From assembly GCA_947457325.1 (NCBI GenBank), contig CANGVU010000057.1:1-7292 (forward strand): a stretch of DNA of 7,292 bases, in the 5' to 3' direction. The notes beneath the pieces are model-generated. The model worked only from the letters and a program-made list of their open reading frames with translations, had not been told where the DNA came from and made no database searches. Origin of the DNA: Flavobacteriales bacterium (GTDB lineage: Bacteria > Bacteroidota > Bacteroidia > Flavobacteriales_D > Sanyastnellaceae). Position numbers and translations under genes: made by a program. Below are positions 1-6,169 of this stretch, one piece after another (the first letter of the stretch is position 1; each line of letters begins with the position of its first letter).

Positions 1-700
1 TAAGATAAAGAGCAATACTTTGCAAAGGAAGGTCAAAAGACAAGATGAGCAGTTTGAGAATAATTTTTGCCAAAATCCAAATGGCACCAAAGGCTAAAAT
101 TTTATTTTTATTCTTTTTTATTTTTTTCAATAACCATGGCCAAAAGAGATAGAAATGTTCCTCTACTCCAATCGACCATAAGTGTCCCACCATGCCAATA
201 GCAGGAACAAAAAGTAGAGCGATATTTGGAGAAAATAGGAAATGACAAGTAGCTACAAATCCTCGTTGGGATAGCCATTCTGGTTGATTGGGATAATTGA
301 AATCAGACCAATCTATGGCGCCTACCCCGAAAGCCAGCAATACAATGAAAAGATAAAGCGGCCATATGCGGATGATGCGCCGCCAATAAAAGGAGGAAAT
401 GGAAAACCGACCCTTTGTTTGGGTTTCTTGAATCAGAACGTGTGTGATTAAAAATCCACTGAGAACAAAGAAAAAAACCACTGCATTGAATCCAAGATGC
501 GAAAAAAGGGGAGCGTTCCACATCATTTTTCCTTGAAGGATATAGGTAATGGGCGCTAAAGTGTAAATGTTGTTTAAGTCATACCAAAGGGTGCTGAGAT
601 TGAATACTTTTTTCATCATCTCAATGTGTCCAATGATTACAGCAACAGCTGCAAATAACCGCAGAGCAGTAATTCCTGAAAGTTGAGATTTTTTCTGCAT
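1..700 (-). CDS. Acyltransferase-3 family (OafA/YrhL-type) membrane O-acyltransferase, C-terminus cut by the window edge
   Basis: The frame is open from an ATG at 700-698 to the left edge, giving 233 codons. This is an integral membrane protein of the acyltransferase-3 family, whose members move acyl groups (commonly acetyl) onto surface glycans, lipids or antibiotics. The visible motifs are in the family order. ALRLFAAVAVIIGH (residues 12-25) contains the conserved Arg14 and His25 of the first membrane segment. FFFVLSGFLIT lies at 76-86, and WRRIIRIWPLY at 106-116 is the basic loop entering the next helix. GHLWSIGVEEHFYLFWP (172-188) carries the Glu-Glu-His-Phe-Tyr signature. Family members with only this domain have about 350-400 residues, so roughly the last third is missing. 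The start is chosen because the Arg motif sits at the usual distance from it. It begins 23 nt after hemN on the same strand, so read-through is likely. A short GAGGGG lies directly upstream. The substrate cannot be inferred. Confidence 0.93.
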   Translation of the reverse strand, partial: MQKKSQLSGITALRLFAAVAVIIGHIEMMKKVFNLSTLWYDLNNIYTLAPITYILQGKMMWNAPLFSHLGFNAVVFFFVLSGFLITHVLIQETQTKGRFSISSFYWRRIIRIWPLYLFIVLLAFGVGAIDWSDFNYPNQPEWLSQRGFVATCHFLFSPNIALLFVPAIGMVGHLWSIGVEEHFYLFWPWLLKKIKKNKNKILAFGAIWILAKIILKLLILSFDLPLQSIALYL

Positions 701-706
701 TCCCCT

Positions 707-714
707 CAAAAGTA
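707..714 (-). promoter_or_regulatory. Possible Bacteroidota -7 element (TACTTTTG) before the acyltransferase gene
   Basis: On the minus strand TACTTTTG matches the Bacteroidota sigma-A -7 consensus TAnnTTTG exactly. It ends 6 nt before the acyltransferase ATG, in the 23-nt gap after hemN. I see no convincing TTG-type -33 element at the usual spacing, and an 8-mer of this kind will occur by chance. If it is real, the acyltransferase has its own start giving a leaderless or nearly leaderless transcript. If not, the gene depends on the hemN transcript. Confidence 0.25.
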
Positions 715-723
715 GGGAATTCT

Positions 724-2085
724 TTAGACCGTTTGTGAGAAAATGGAAGTGGTTTCAGGTTGAATGAAAGGATCAATGGCCATGCAAATGTTGCGCACAA
801 ATCCTTTTCCCGCTTCGGTTACCAACAGCTCCCCTGCATGAAGTGTCAACAGGCCATCATTTTCCATTTCTTTTAATTTCGATAGGTTCCTGATAATAGA
901 AGATGCAATGGGCTCTTCCGGTTTCCATTGCGTTTCAAAGTGACACATGAGTTGTCTGATATGCCAACGGATGTTGATTTCTACATCTGTTAATCGATGT
1001 CCTTTGAAATGAGTAAATTGTCCAGAAGCAATGGCGGCAGAATATTCTTCAACGGTTTTGTGGTTTTGAACGAAGGCGCTAAACGCATCACTAATGGCAG
1101 AAACCCCTAGTCCAATTAGCAACTGTGATTGCGTAGTGGTGTAACCCATAAAGTTTCTGTTCATGGATTTGTTTTTAAAGTGGGCAAATAAAGGGTCGGT
1201 TGGCAAGGCAAAGTGATCCATTCCGATTTCATGATAGCCATTTTGTTCCAAGCAATTTCTTCCCCAGGTGTAAAGTTCTTTTTTCTTGATGGCTGAAGGC
1301 AGGTCCGCATCTGTGAATTTCCGCATTCCGCGTTTTATCCAAGGCACATGGGCGTAGCTGTAGAAAGCAATGCGATCTGGTTGCCATTCCATAACGCAAG
1401 CGAAAGTTTGTTTTATGCTCTCTAGGGTTTGTTTGGGTAGTCCATAAATCAAATCCAAATTGACACTGGTGTAGCCAATTTCTCGCGCCCAGCGCATCAC
1501 TTGCGTTACATGCTCTTTTGGTTGAATGCGGTGAATGGTTTCTTGCACAATGGGATCCATGTCCTGTACTCCAAAACTTACCCGTCTGAATCCGAGATTA
1601 AATAAGGTTTTCAGATGATCATGAGTTGTGTTGTTGGGGTGGCCTTCAAAACTGAACTCATATTGCGGGTGGAGGCGGGATGTATTTAAGAGGTGTAGAA
1701 TCAATTGGGCTAAATTTGCGGGCTGAAAAAAAGTTGGCGTGCCCCCACCCAAGTGAATTTCACTAATCATGGGTTTTTCAGGGAGTAAAGCCAAGTATTG
1801 ATTCCATTCTTGGCAAAGCAAATCGATATAGGGTTTTTCAACTTGATGATTCACCGTAATGCGTGTATTGCAGCCACAATAAGTACAGAGGCTTTCGCAA
1901 TAGGGTAGGTGGATGTACAAGCTGATGCCATTTTGTTTGCCATCCTTTTCAAATGCGCGAATAACAAATTGCTTCCACTCTTCAGGATTAGGGGGGTGTT
2001 TCCAATGAGGAACCGCTGGATAGCTGGTGTAGCGGGGTCCAGCCGTATTGTATTTAGCGGTTAGAAATTCATGGTTGAAGGTCAT
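724..2085 (-). CDS. hemN: Oxygen-independent coproporphyrinogen III oxidase (HemN), radical SAM
   Basis: This cytoplasmic radical-SAM enzyme decarboxylates two propionates of coproporphyrinogen III to form protoporphyrinogen IX in haem synthesis without O2. With the start used here it has 453 residues, close to the usual 450-460 of true HemN. Cys63, Cys67 and Cys70 form the CX3CX2C 4Fe-4S motif, and Cys72 completes the CXC variant seen in HemN rather than in HemW-like proteins. GGGTPT is at 113-118, EGHPNN at 147-152, GVQD at 172-175, DLIYGLPKQT at 211-220, YAHVPWIK at 244-251, GMDHFALP at 288-295 and RNFMGYTT at 310-317. The frame can be extended upstream to a TTG at 2133-2131. I prefer the ATG at 2085-2083 because the KYNTAGPRYTSYP opening then aligns with the family, and because the extra 16 codons would run through an FNR-type operator. 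It is divergent from the lipoprotein gene and probably co-transcribed with the downstream acyltransferase. Confidence 0.97.
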   Translation of the reverse strand: MTFNHEFLTAKYNTAGPRYTSYPAVPHWKHPPNPEEWKQFVIRAFEKDGKQNGISLYIHLPYCESLCTYCGCNTRITVNHQVEKPYIDLLCQEWNQYLALLPEKPMISEIHLGGGTPTFFQPANLAQLILHLLNTSRLHPQYEFSFEGHPNNTTHDHLKTLFNLGFRRVSFGVQDMDPIVQETIHRIQPKEHVTQVMRWAREIGYTSVNLDLIYGLPKQTLESIKQTFACVMEWQPDRIAFYSYAHVPWIKRGMRKFTDADLPSAIKKKELYTWGRNCLEQNGYHEIGMDHFALPTDPLFAHFKNKSMNRNFMGYTTTQSQLLIGLGVSAISDAFSAFVQNHKTVEEYSAAIASGQFTHFKGHRLTDVEINIRWHIRQLMCHFETQWKPEEPIASSIIRNLSKLKEMENDGLLTLHAGELLVTEAGKGFVRNICMAIDPFIQPETTSIFSQTV

Positions 2086-2089
2086 GATG

Positions 2090-2097
2090 CAAAATTC
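2090..2097 (-). promoter_or_regulatory. Possible hemN -7 element (GAATTTTG)
   Basis: GAATTTTG on the minus strand matches TAnnTTTG at five of six fixed positions and ends 4 nt before the hemN ATG. A transcript starting at or near the ATG would place the FNR-type box centre at about -41.5, the classical class II activator position. The spacing agrees, but the element itself is weak, so this is an inference from geometry. Confidence 0.25.
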
Positions 2098-2119
2098 TAT
2101 CGGTGACTCATTCTGAAAA

Positions 2120-2133
2120 TTGATATAAGTCAA
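2120..2133. promoter_or_regulatory. FNR/CRP-type operator upstream of hemN
   Basis: Read on the minus strand the site is TTGACTTATATCAA. It matches the FNR consensus TTGAT-N4-ATCAA at nine of ten fixed positions, with correct half-site spacing. Its centre (2126.5) lies 41.5 nt upstream of the hemN start codon. FNR-family regulators are known to control oxygen-independent haem genes in several bacteria, so both site and neighbour fit. No regulator gene is present in the window. The site also lies 90 nt before the divergent lipoprotein gene and could influence it. With equal base use, a 9/10 match is expected only about once in a few hundred intergenic regions of this size, and somewhat more often in AT-rich DNA. 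Confidence 0.68.
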
Positions 2134-2144
2134 TATTGTACTGT

Positions 2145-2159
2145 TTTCATGTGATGAAA
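2145..2159. repeat. Short perfect inverted repeat (TTTCAT-GTG-ATGAAA)
   Basis: Two perfect 6-bp arms are separated by GTG in the hemN/lipoprotein divergent region, 11 nt from the FNR-type box. The arms do not resemble the FNR half-site. There is no adjacent T-run and neither flanking gene ends here, so it is not a terminator. It could be a second regulator's operator or a chance palindrome. Confidence 0.35.
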
Positions 2160-2216
2160 GCGTGAAATATTCGTAGTAAAGGAATTGCTCATTGAAAAAA
2201 CCATTATTATTGTTGT

Positions 2217-3644
2217 ATGAAAAATCAATTCAAGTGGAGTTTTTTATTTCTCCTGCTGTTTTCTTTTGCGTGTAACAAGAGTATAGAGCTTCAACCCAAA
2301 GCGAACTCATCAGAGATGCCTGGTTGGGAGAAGACATTAAACCCTTTTTTAGAAGATATGGAATTGGGAATAAAGACGTCTTACACAACGGGCAATATTG
2401 TGCTTTCTACAGGCAATTGGACGTTTAATGACGCAATGATTGGAACGTCTACATCAGATAAAAAGACAGGAACCAAGTCGGCAAGAATACGTAACTCGGG
2501 AAAATTGACATTGTTATCTGATAAGACAAACGGGGTAGGAACCGTTTCTATAAAACATGCGGCGTATGGAGCAGATGCCTCGAGCACTTGGCAGTTGTGG
2601 TATTCAACCAATGCTGGAGCAACTTATACGCAAGCGGGAGCGACCATTACTTCTGTAGCAGGTGGTTTGGTGACAGCATCATTTACATTGAATATTTCTG
2701 GAGGTGTCCGCATTGAAATTCGGAAAGTCAGCGGAGGAACCAATCGCATCAATATTGATGAAATAGCGATGACAGACAACGGAACGGTTACTCCGCCAGC
2801 GACATTGGGAAAGAAGTTTTTGTTTGATGCCAAACATGGTCAAACCGCAGGCAATGCAGATTGGGTGATTGATCAAGACAATAACACACCTCAGCAAATC
2901 CCTACGCCATTGCAGAGTACTGTAACCAGTAGCACTTCGGGCACTTATTGGACCGGAGGGATTTCATCTTGGGGAATTGCCTTGGCCAAGATGGGGCATA
3001 CTGTTCACACCTTGTCGAGCTCTGCCTCATTGACCTACGGCAACACCGCTAATTCCATGGACTTGATGAATTACGATGTATTTGTTGTGGATGAGCCCAA
3101 TACACTTTTCACAGCGGCAGAAAAGACAGCGATGCTGCAATTTGTTCAAAATGGTGGAGGGTTATTTATTGTGGGTAATCATAATGGCTCGGATCGTAAT
3201 TCTGATGGTTATGATGCGCCCGCCATTTGGAATAATTTCTTTTCAAGCAATGGTGTAGTAGCCAATCCTTTTGGTTTTACGTTTGACCTTCAGAATTTAT
3301 CAGGAACCACCACCAATCGCGCAACGACAACAACCAACCCCATTTTGAATGGGACGCAAGGGTCAGTGGCATCCATACAGTACAACAGCGGAACCTCCAT
3401 GACCATGAATCCCACAGCTAATTCCAGTGTAACTGGTTTGATTTGGAAGAGTGGAGTTACTAAAAATAACAACAATGTTTTTTGTTTGAGCTCCACTTAT
3501 GGGACTGGACGTGTTGTTGCACTGGGAGATAGTTCACCAACGGATGATGGAACAGGGGCTTCTGGAGATCTTTTGTATGATGGATGGTCATTGTACGGCC
3601 ATTCCAAATTGATGTTGAACGCGTCTTTGTGGTTGTCGGAATAA
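2217..3644 (+). CDS. Predicted lipoprotein with a beta-sandwich domain and a GATase1/DUF4350-like domain, function unknown
   Basis: The protein has 475 residues. Residues 1-19 form a lipoprotein signal: Lys2 and Lys6, a hydrophobic core, then SFAC with Cys19 as the likely lipidated residue. The lipobox is degenerate but of a kind seen in Bacteroidota. Residues about 44-187 form a Gly/Ser/Thr-rich beta-sandwich, with the WQLWYSTNAGATYTQ strand pair and a terminal RINIDEI, a module I recall from secreted Bacteroidota hydrolases. From about 198 to the end is a three-layer, glutamine-amidotransferase-like domain of the ThuA/DUF4350 kind. Its landmarks are FLFDAKHGQ (201-209), YDVFVVDEPN (286-295), GGGLFIVGNHNGSDRNSDG (313-331) and GRVVALGDSS (431-440). 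There is no Cys at a nucleophile elbow, so glutaminase activity is unlikely. His207, His322, Asp326 and Asp438 are candidates for a metal or substrate site. It is probably anchored in the outer membrane. Neighbours give no clear clue to substrate. A weak promoter-like TATTATTG sits just before the start. Confidence 0.85.
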   Translation: MKNQFKWSFLFLLLFSFACNKSIELQPKANSSEMPGWEKTLNPFLEDMELGIKTSYTTGNIVLSTGNWTFNDAMIGTSTSDKKTGTKSARIRNSGKLTLLSDKTNGVGTVSIKHAAYGADASSTWQLWYSTNAGATYTQAGATITSVAGGLVTASFTLNISGGVRIEIRKVSGGTNRINIDEIAMTDNGTVTPPATLGKKFLFDAKHGQTAGNADWVIDQDNNTPQQIPTPLQSTVTSSTSGTYWTGGISSWGIALAKMGHTVHTLSSSASLTYGNTANSMDLMNYDVFVVDEPNTLFTAAEKTAMLQFVQNGGGLFIVGNHNGSDRNSDGYDAPAIWNNFFSSNGVVANPFGFTFDLQNLSGTTTNRATTTTNPILNGTQGSVASIQYNSGTSMTMNPTANSSVTGLIWKSGVTKNNNNVFCLSSTYGTGRVVALGDSSPTDDGTGASGDLLYDGWSLYGHSKLMLNASLWLSE

Positions 3645-3691
3645 AGGCTATTGGAATTTCAATCGAATTAGAGAACATAAAGTTCAACCCT

Positions 3692-3699
3692 TATATTTG
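3692..3699 (+). promoter_or_regulatory. Bacteroidota -7 element (TATATTTG) for the MBOAT/SGNH operon
   Basis: TATATTTG is an exact match to the TAnnTTTG -7 consensus. It ends 17 nt before the MBOAT start codon, in the 72-nt gap after the lipoprotein gene. A start a few bases downstream would leave a leader of roughly 12 nt. The -33 region is poor, with no clean TTG at 19-21 nt spacing. This placement suggests that the MBOAT/SGNH pair is transcribed separately from the lipoprotein. Confidence 0.5.
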
Positions 3700-3716
3700 T
3701 TCTCAATCCCTAACCG

Positions 3717-5111
3717 ATGTTATTCAATAGCTTCAATTACCTTGTATTTCTTGTTTCGGTTTGGGTTGTCTTTTGGTTTGTATTGAAAGACAAAACCAAA
3801 TGGCAGCAGTTGTTTTTGCTTTTGGTCAGCTGTTATTTTTACATGTTTTTTATTCCCAAGTACATTTTGATTTTGGGACTTACGATAGCTGTAGATTATT
3901 GGGCGGGAATTGCATTGGAGCGACAGGAAAGCGAGAGAAAACGAAGGGTGATTTTATGGACAAGTGTAGTGGTGACTTGTGCCATTTTGTTTGTCTTTAA
4001 GTACTACAATTTTTTCTCCGAGAACATTCGCTTTTTGTCAGGATACTTTGGTGGTGAATGGTCCATCGGTATTTTGTCTTGGGCGCTTCCAATAGGACTT
4101 TCTTTTCACACCTTTCAAAGTTTGAGTTATGTGTTTGAGGTTTATTACAAAAGGCAGGCTGCGGAGCGCAACTTTTTGACTTACTCTTTGTACGTCATGT
4201 ATTTTCCACAATTGGTAGCGGGGCCCATAGAGCGACCAGGGAATTTGCTTCAGCAGTTAAATAAGCCATTTTCTTTTGATGCATCGTTGGCGAGTGACGG
4301 GTTGCGGATGATCTTGTGGGGTTTGTTCAAAAAGGTAGTTATTGCGGATGCTTGTGCGCAAATCGTAAACACCATCTATTCTAATGTGGCAGGGGCGTCA
4401 ACATTGGATTTGTGGTATGCGGCCGTATTGTTCTCTATTCAGATTTATGGTGATTTTTCAGGATATTCAGATATTGCTAGAGGAAGTTCTCAGTTGTTGG
4501 GCATTCGACTGATTTCAAATTTTCAATTTCCCTATTTCTCAAAAAGCATTACTGAGTTTTGGAGCCGCTGGCACACCAGTCTTTCCTCTTGGTTTCGGGA
4601 TTATGTGTACATCCCAATGGGTGGAAATAGAGTGTCTTCTTGGAAGCAGTCCAGAAATATTTTGATTGTTTTTGTACTGAGTGGATTTTGGCATGGTGCA
4701 CAATGGACATTCATTGTGTGGGGATTGGTCAATGCAGGCTTTATTCTACTCGAGAAGTCTGTATCATGGGGCAAGAGAGCTGAATCAGCCGTTTTGATAC
4801 CATTGACATTTTTGACAACAACGTGTATTTGGGTTTTTTTCAGGGCTGAGAATATGAATCAAGCATGGGAACAATTGTATCGAATGATGTTTGATATTCA
4901 TGGAGGCACGCAAATTACTCAAGACATTAAATTGTGGTTGATGATTGCCTTTTTCTTCGTTTTAGAGTGGATTCAACGCAGCAGGGTTCACGGTTTGGAT
5001 GTCCAACATTGGCGACCCGCCTATCGTTATGGCATGTATATGCTGGTTTATTTGTTGGTGTTTTTTATGGCTGTTTACCCAGCCAATCAATTTATATATT
5101 TTCAGTTTTGA
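3717..5111 (+). CDS. MBOAT family O-acyltransferase (AlgI/DltB/PatA-like)
   Basis: This polytopic inner-membrane protein of 464 residues, close to the 460-520 usual for AlgI-type MBOATs, is expected to pass an acyl group, usually acetyl, across the membrane for O-acylation of an exported polymer. The opening MLFNSFNYLVFLVSVWVVFW is the family's typical N-terminus and fixes the start. Further family blocks are SYVFEVYY, YFPQLVAGPIERP, a GLFKKVVIAD segment, and YGDFSGYSDIARG followed by FWSRWHTSLSSWFRDYVYIP. His286 lies in the SRWHTSLS block. His326, in GFWHGAQWTF, is the canonical catalytic histidine. About ten hydrophobic segments can be seen. Its stop codon overlaps the start of the SGNH gene, which points to a working pair. 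The sequence does not show whether the target is an exopolysaccharide, peptidoglycan or another glycan. A -7 promoter match lies just upstream. Confidence 0.95.
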   Translation: MLFNSFNYLVFLVSVWVVFWFVLKDKTKWQQLFLLLVSCYFYMFFIPKYILILGLTIAVDYWAGIALERQESERKRRVILWTSVVVTCAILFVFKYYNFFSENIRFLSGYFGGEWSIGILSWALPIGLSFHTFQSLSYVFEVYYKRQAAERNFLTYSLYVMYFPQLVAGPIERPGNLLQQLNKPFSFDASLASDGLRMILWGLFKKVVIADACAQIVNTIYSNVAGASTLDLWYAAVLFSIQIYGDFSGYSDIARGSSQLLGIRLISNFQFPYFSKSITEFWSRWHTSLSSWFRDYVYIPMGGNRVSSWKQSRNILIVFVLSGFWHGAQWTFIVWGLVNAGFILLEKSVSWGKRAESAVLIPLTFLTTTCIWVFFRAENMNQAWEQLYRMMFDIHGGTQITQDIKLWLMIAFFFVLEWIQRSRVHGLDVQHWRPAYRYGMYMLVYLLVFFMAVYPANQFIYFQF

Positions 5112-6025
5112 TGAAATGGTTCTTGTATAAGCTGTTGGTATTTGGGGCAATTGCGTTGTTGACGCATGTGATTGCTGGGTATCACATGAATGGGGATACG
5201 GACACCAATTATTTGCGGTTTACCCCTCAGGAGAATACAGGATTAATCTTGGGCACGTCAAGAGCAGCGCAAGCAATTTGCCCTGGTGATTTAGATGTTC
5301 ATCCAGGTTTGTTCAATGCATCTTTTTCGATGTATACTTCACCATATGGAGAGGTTTATTTTGAGTACATCAAAAAACAGATGAATAAGCGTGCAAAAGA
5401 TCAATTTTTTATTTTTTGTGTCGATCCGTGGTCATTGTCTTCATCTATCGACTCTTTAACAGGAGAGGAGATGTTTGTTGAGGAGAATAAGCTCCTTGCA
5501 ATGACCAGGAGCATAAGTTTTCCCAATTGGGAGTTTATGATTGAGCAATGTGCTTATGGCTGGGGAAACATCATCAGGGAGCATTATCGCCCCACGTCCA
5601 GTATGTTTTTACATAGCAATGGTTGGTTGGAGGTGAATAGGCTGTATGATGTAGTACGCGTGGAAAAACGCAGAGCCAACAAACTGAAAGGATACAAGAA
5701 GGATGTGTTTGTTTCTAATCGACCTTCAGATTATCGCAAGAGGGAGTTGAGGAGGATGTTGCAGGACATGAAAGGATATGGAAAGGTGATGATGGTAAGG
5801 ATTCCTGTACACCCAGATTTTTTTGATTTGGAACAAGCGTTTTGGCCCAGTTTTGAAAATGAGATGAAACAATTGGCGAACGAGGAAGGGGTATTTTTTT
5901 GGAGCCCTAAGGAGTTGAACTCAGAATTGCCTTTTAATGACGGGCACCACATGAATAAAGAGGGAAGCCATCGGTTTAGCGGGTTGTTGAATGCAAAGGT
6001 GGATTCATTGAAAAAGCAGAGCTAG
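5111..6025 (+). CDS. Membrane-anchored SGNH-hydrolase-like partner of the MBOAT (AlgJ/AlgX/DltD-like role)
   Basis: The ATG at 5111 shares its A with the MBOAT stop codon (TGATG), so translation is probably coupled. This start gives 304 residues; the frame stays open upstream to 4934, but only inside the MBOAT gene. Residues about 4-22 form one hydrophobic segment after Lys2, fitting an uncleaved anchor with the rest outside the inner membrane. LILGTSRAAQAI (45-56) resembles SGNH block I with Ser50 as the likely nucleophile, and NDGHHMNKEGSHRFSG (276-291) gives the Asp-X-X-His pair, Asp277 and His280. The middle of the protein is divergent, and the Gly and Asn of blocks II and III cannot be assigned with confidence. 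In known systems the MBOAT exports the acyl group and the SGNH-fold protein transfers it to, or removes it from, the glycan. The family call rests on these two motifs plus context; the substrate is unknown. Confidence 0.8.
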   Translation: MKWFLYKLLVFGAIALLTHVIAGYHMNGDTDTNYLRFTPQENTGLILGTSRAAQAICPGDLDVHPGLFNASFSMYTSPYGEVYFEYIKKQMNKRAKDQFFIFCVDPWSLSSSIDSLTGEEMFVEENKLLAMTRSISFPNWEFMIEQCAYGWGNIIREHYRPTSSMFLHSNGWLEVNRLYDVVRVEKRRANKLKGYKKDVFVSNRPSDYRKRELRRMLQDMKGYGKVMMVRIPVHPDFFDLEQAFWPSFENEMKQLANEEGVFFWSPKELNSELPFNDGHHMNKEGSHRFSGLLNAKVDSLKKQS

Positions 6026-6119
6026 CGGGTAACAAGCCATTTTATGAATGGTGATTTCATGGATTGGACGAAGAGACTTACTTTATAGAAAAAGATATTT
6101 GTCTACAAAAAAAAGTAGG

Positions 6120-6153
6120 GTTGTATAAATTATTCTAAGTTTCGTTATATTAG
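6120..6153 (+). promoter_or_regulatory. Possible promoter for the secreted adhesin-like gene
   Basis: GTTG at 6120-6123 and TATATTAG at 6146-6153 are separated by 22 nt. TATATTAG matches TAnnTTTG at five of six fixed positions and ends 16 nt before the start codon. TAAGTTTC at 6136-6143 is an equally good single-mismatch alternative but lacks a -33 partner. The call rests on position in a 144-nt gap between genes and on weak motif matches. Confidence 0.25.
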
Positions 6154-6169
6154 CTAAAATTTAATAGGA

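Noticed and set aside
303..521. Minus-strand 72-codon frame.
   Set aside because: It is an out-of-frame shadow of the acyltransferase-3 gene, which is open through the same region with all its family motifs.
2086..2133. N-terminal extension of HemN by 16 residues from a TTG start.
   Set aside because: The TTG lies exactly at the edge of the FNR-type box. The extra residues do not resemble HemN, and the ATG at 2085 gives the standard length and opening motif.
2869..2876. TTGATCAA palindrome considered as an FNR-type site.
   Set aside because: The half-sites have no 4-nt spacer and the motif is inside the lipoprotein coding sequence.
3651..3664. ATTG-N6-CAAT repeat after the lipoprotein gene, considered as a terminator.
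   Set aside because: The stem is 4 bp with no T-tract; short repeats like this are common in AT-rich DNA.
4934..5110. Longer reading frame in front of the SGNH-like gene.
   Set aside because: It lies wholly inside the MBOAT gene in another frame. The first 59 codons look like an out-of-frame reading, whereas ATG 5111 starts directly before the membrane anchor.
6037..6051. CCATT-TTATG-AATGG hairpin after the SGNH-like gene, considered as a terminator.
   Set aside because: The stem is only 5 bp, AT-rich, and not followed by a T-run.
6103..6118. CTAC-A8-GTAG hairpin considered as a terminator or operator.
   Set aside because: A 4-bp stem around an A-tract is too weak to separate from chance.
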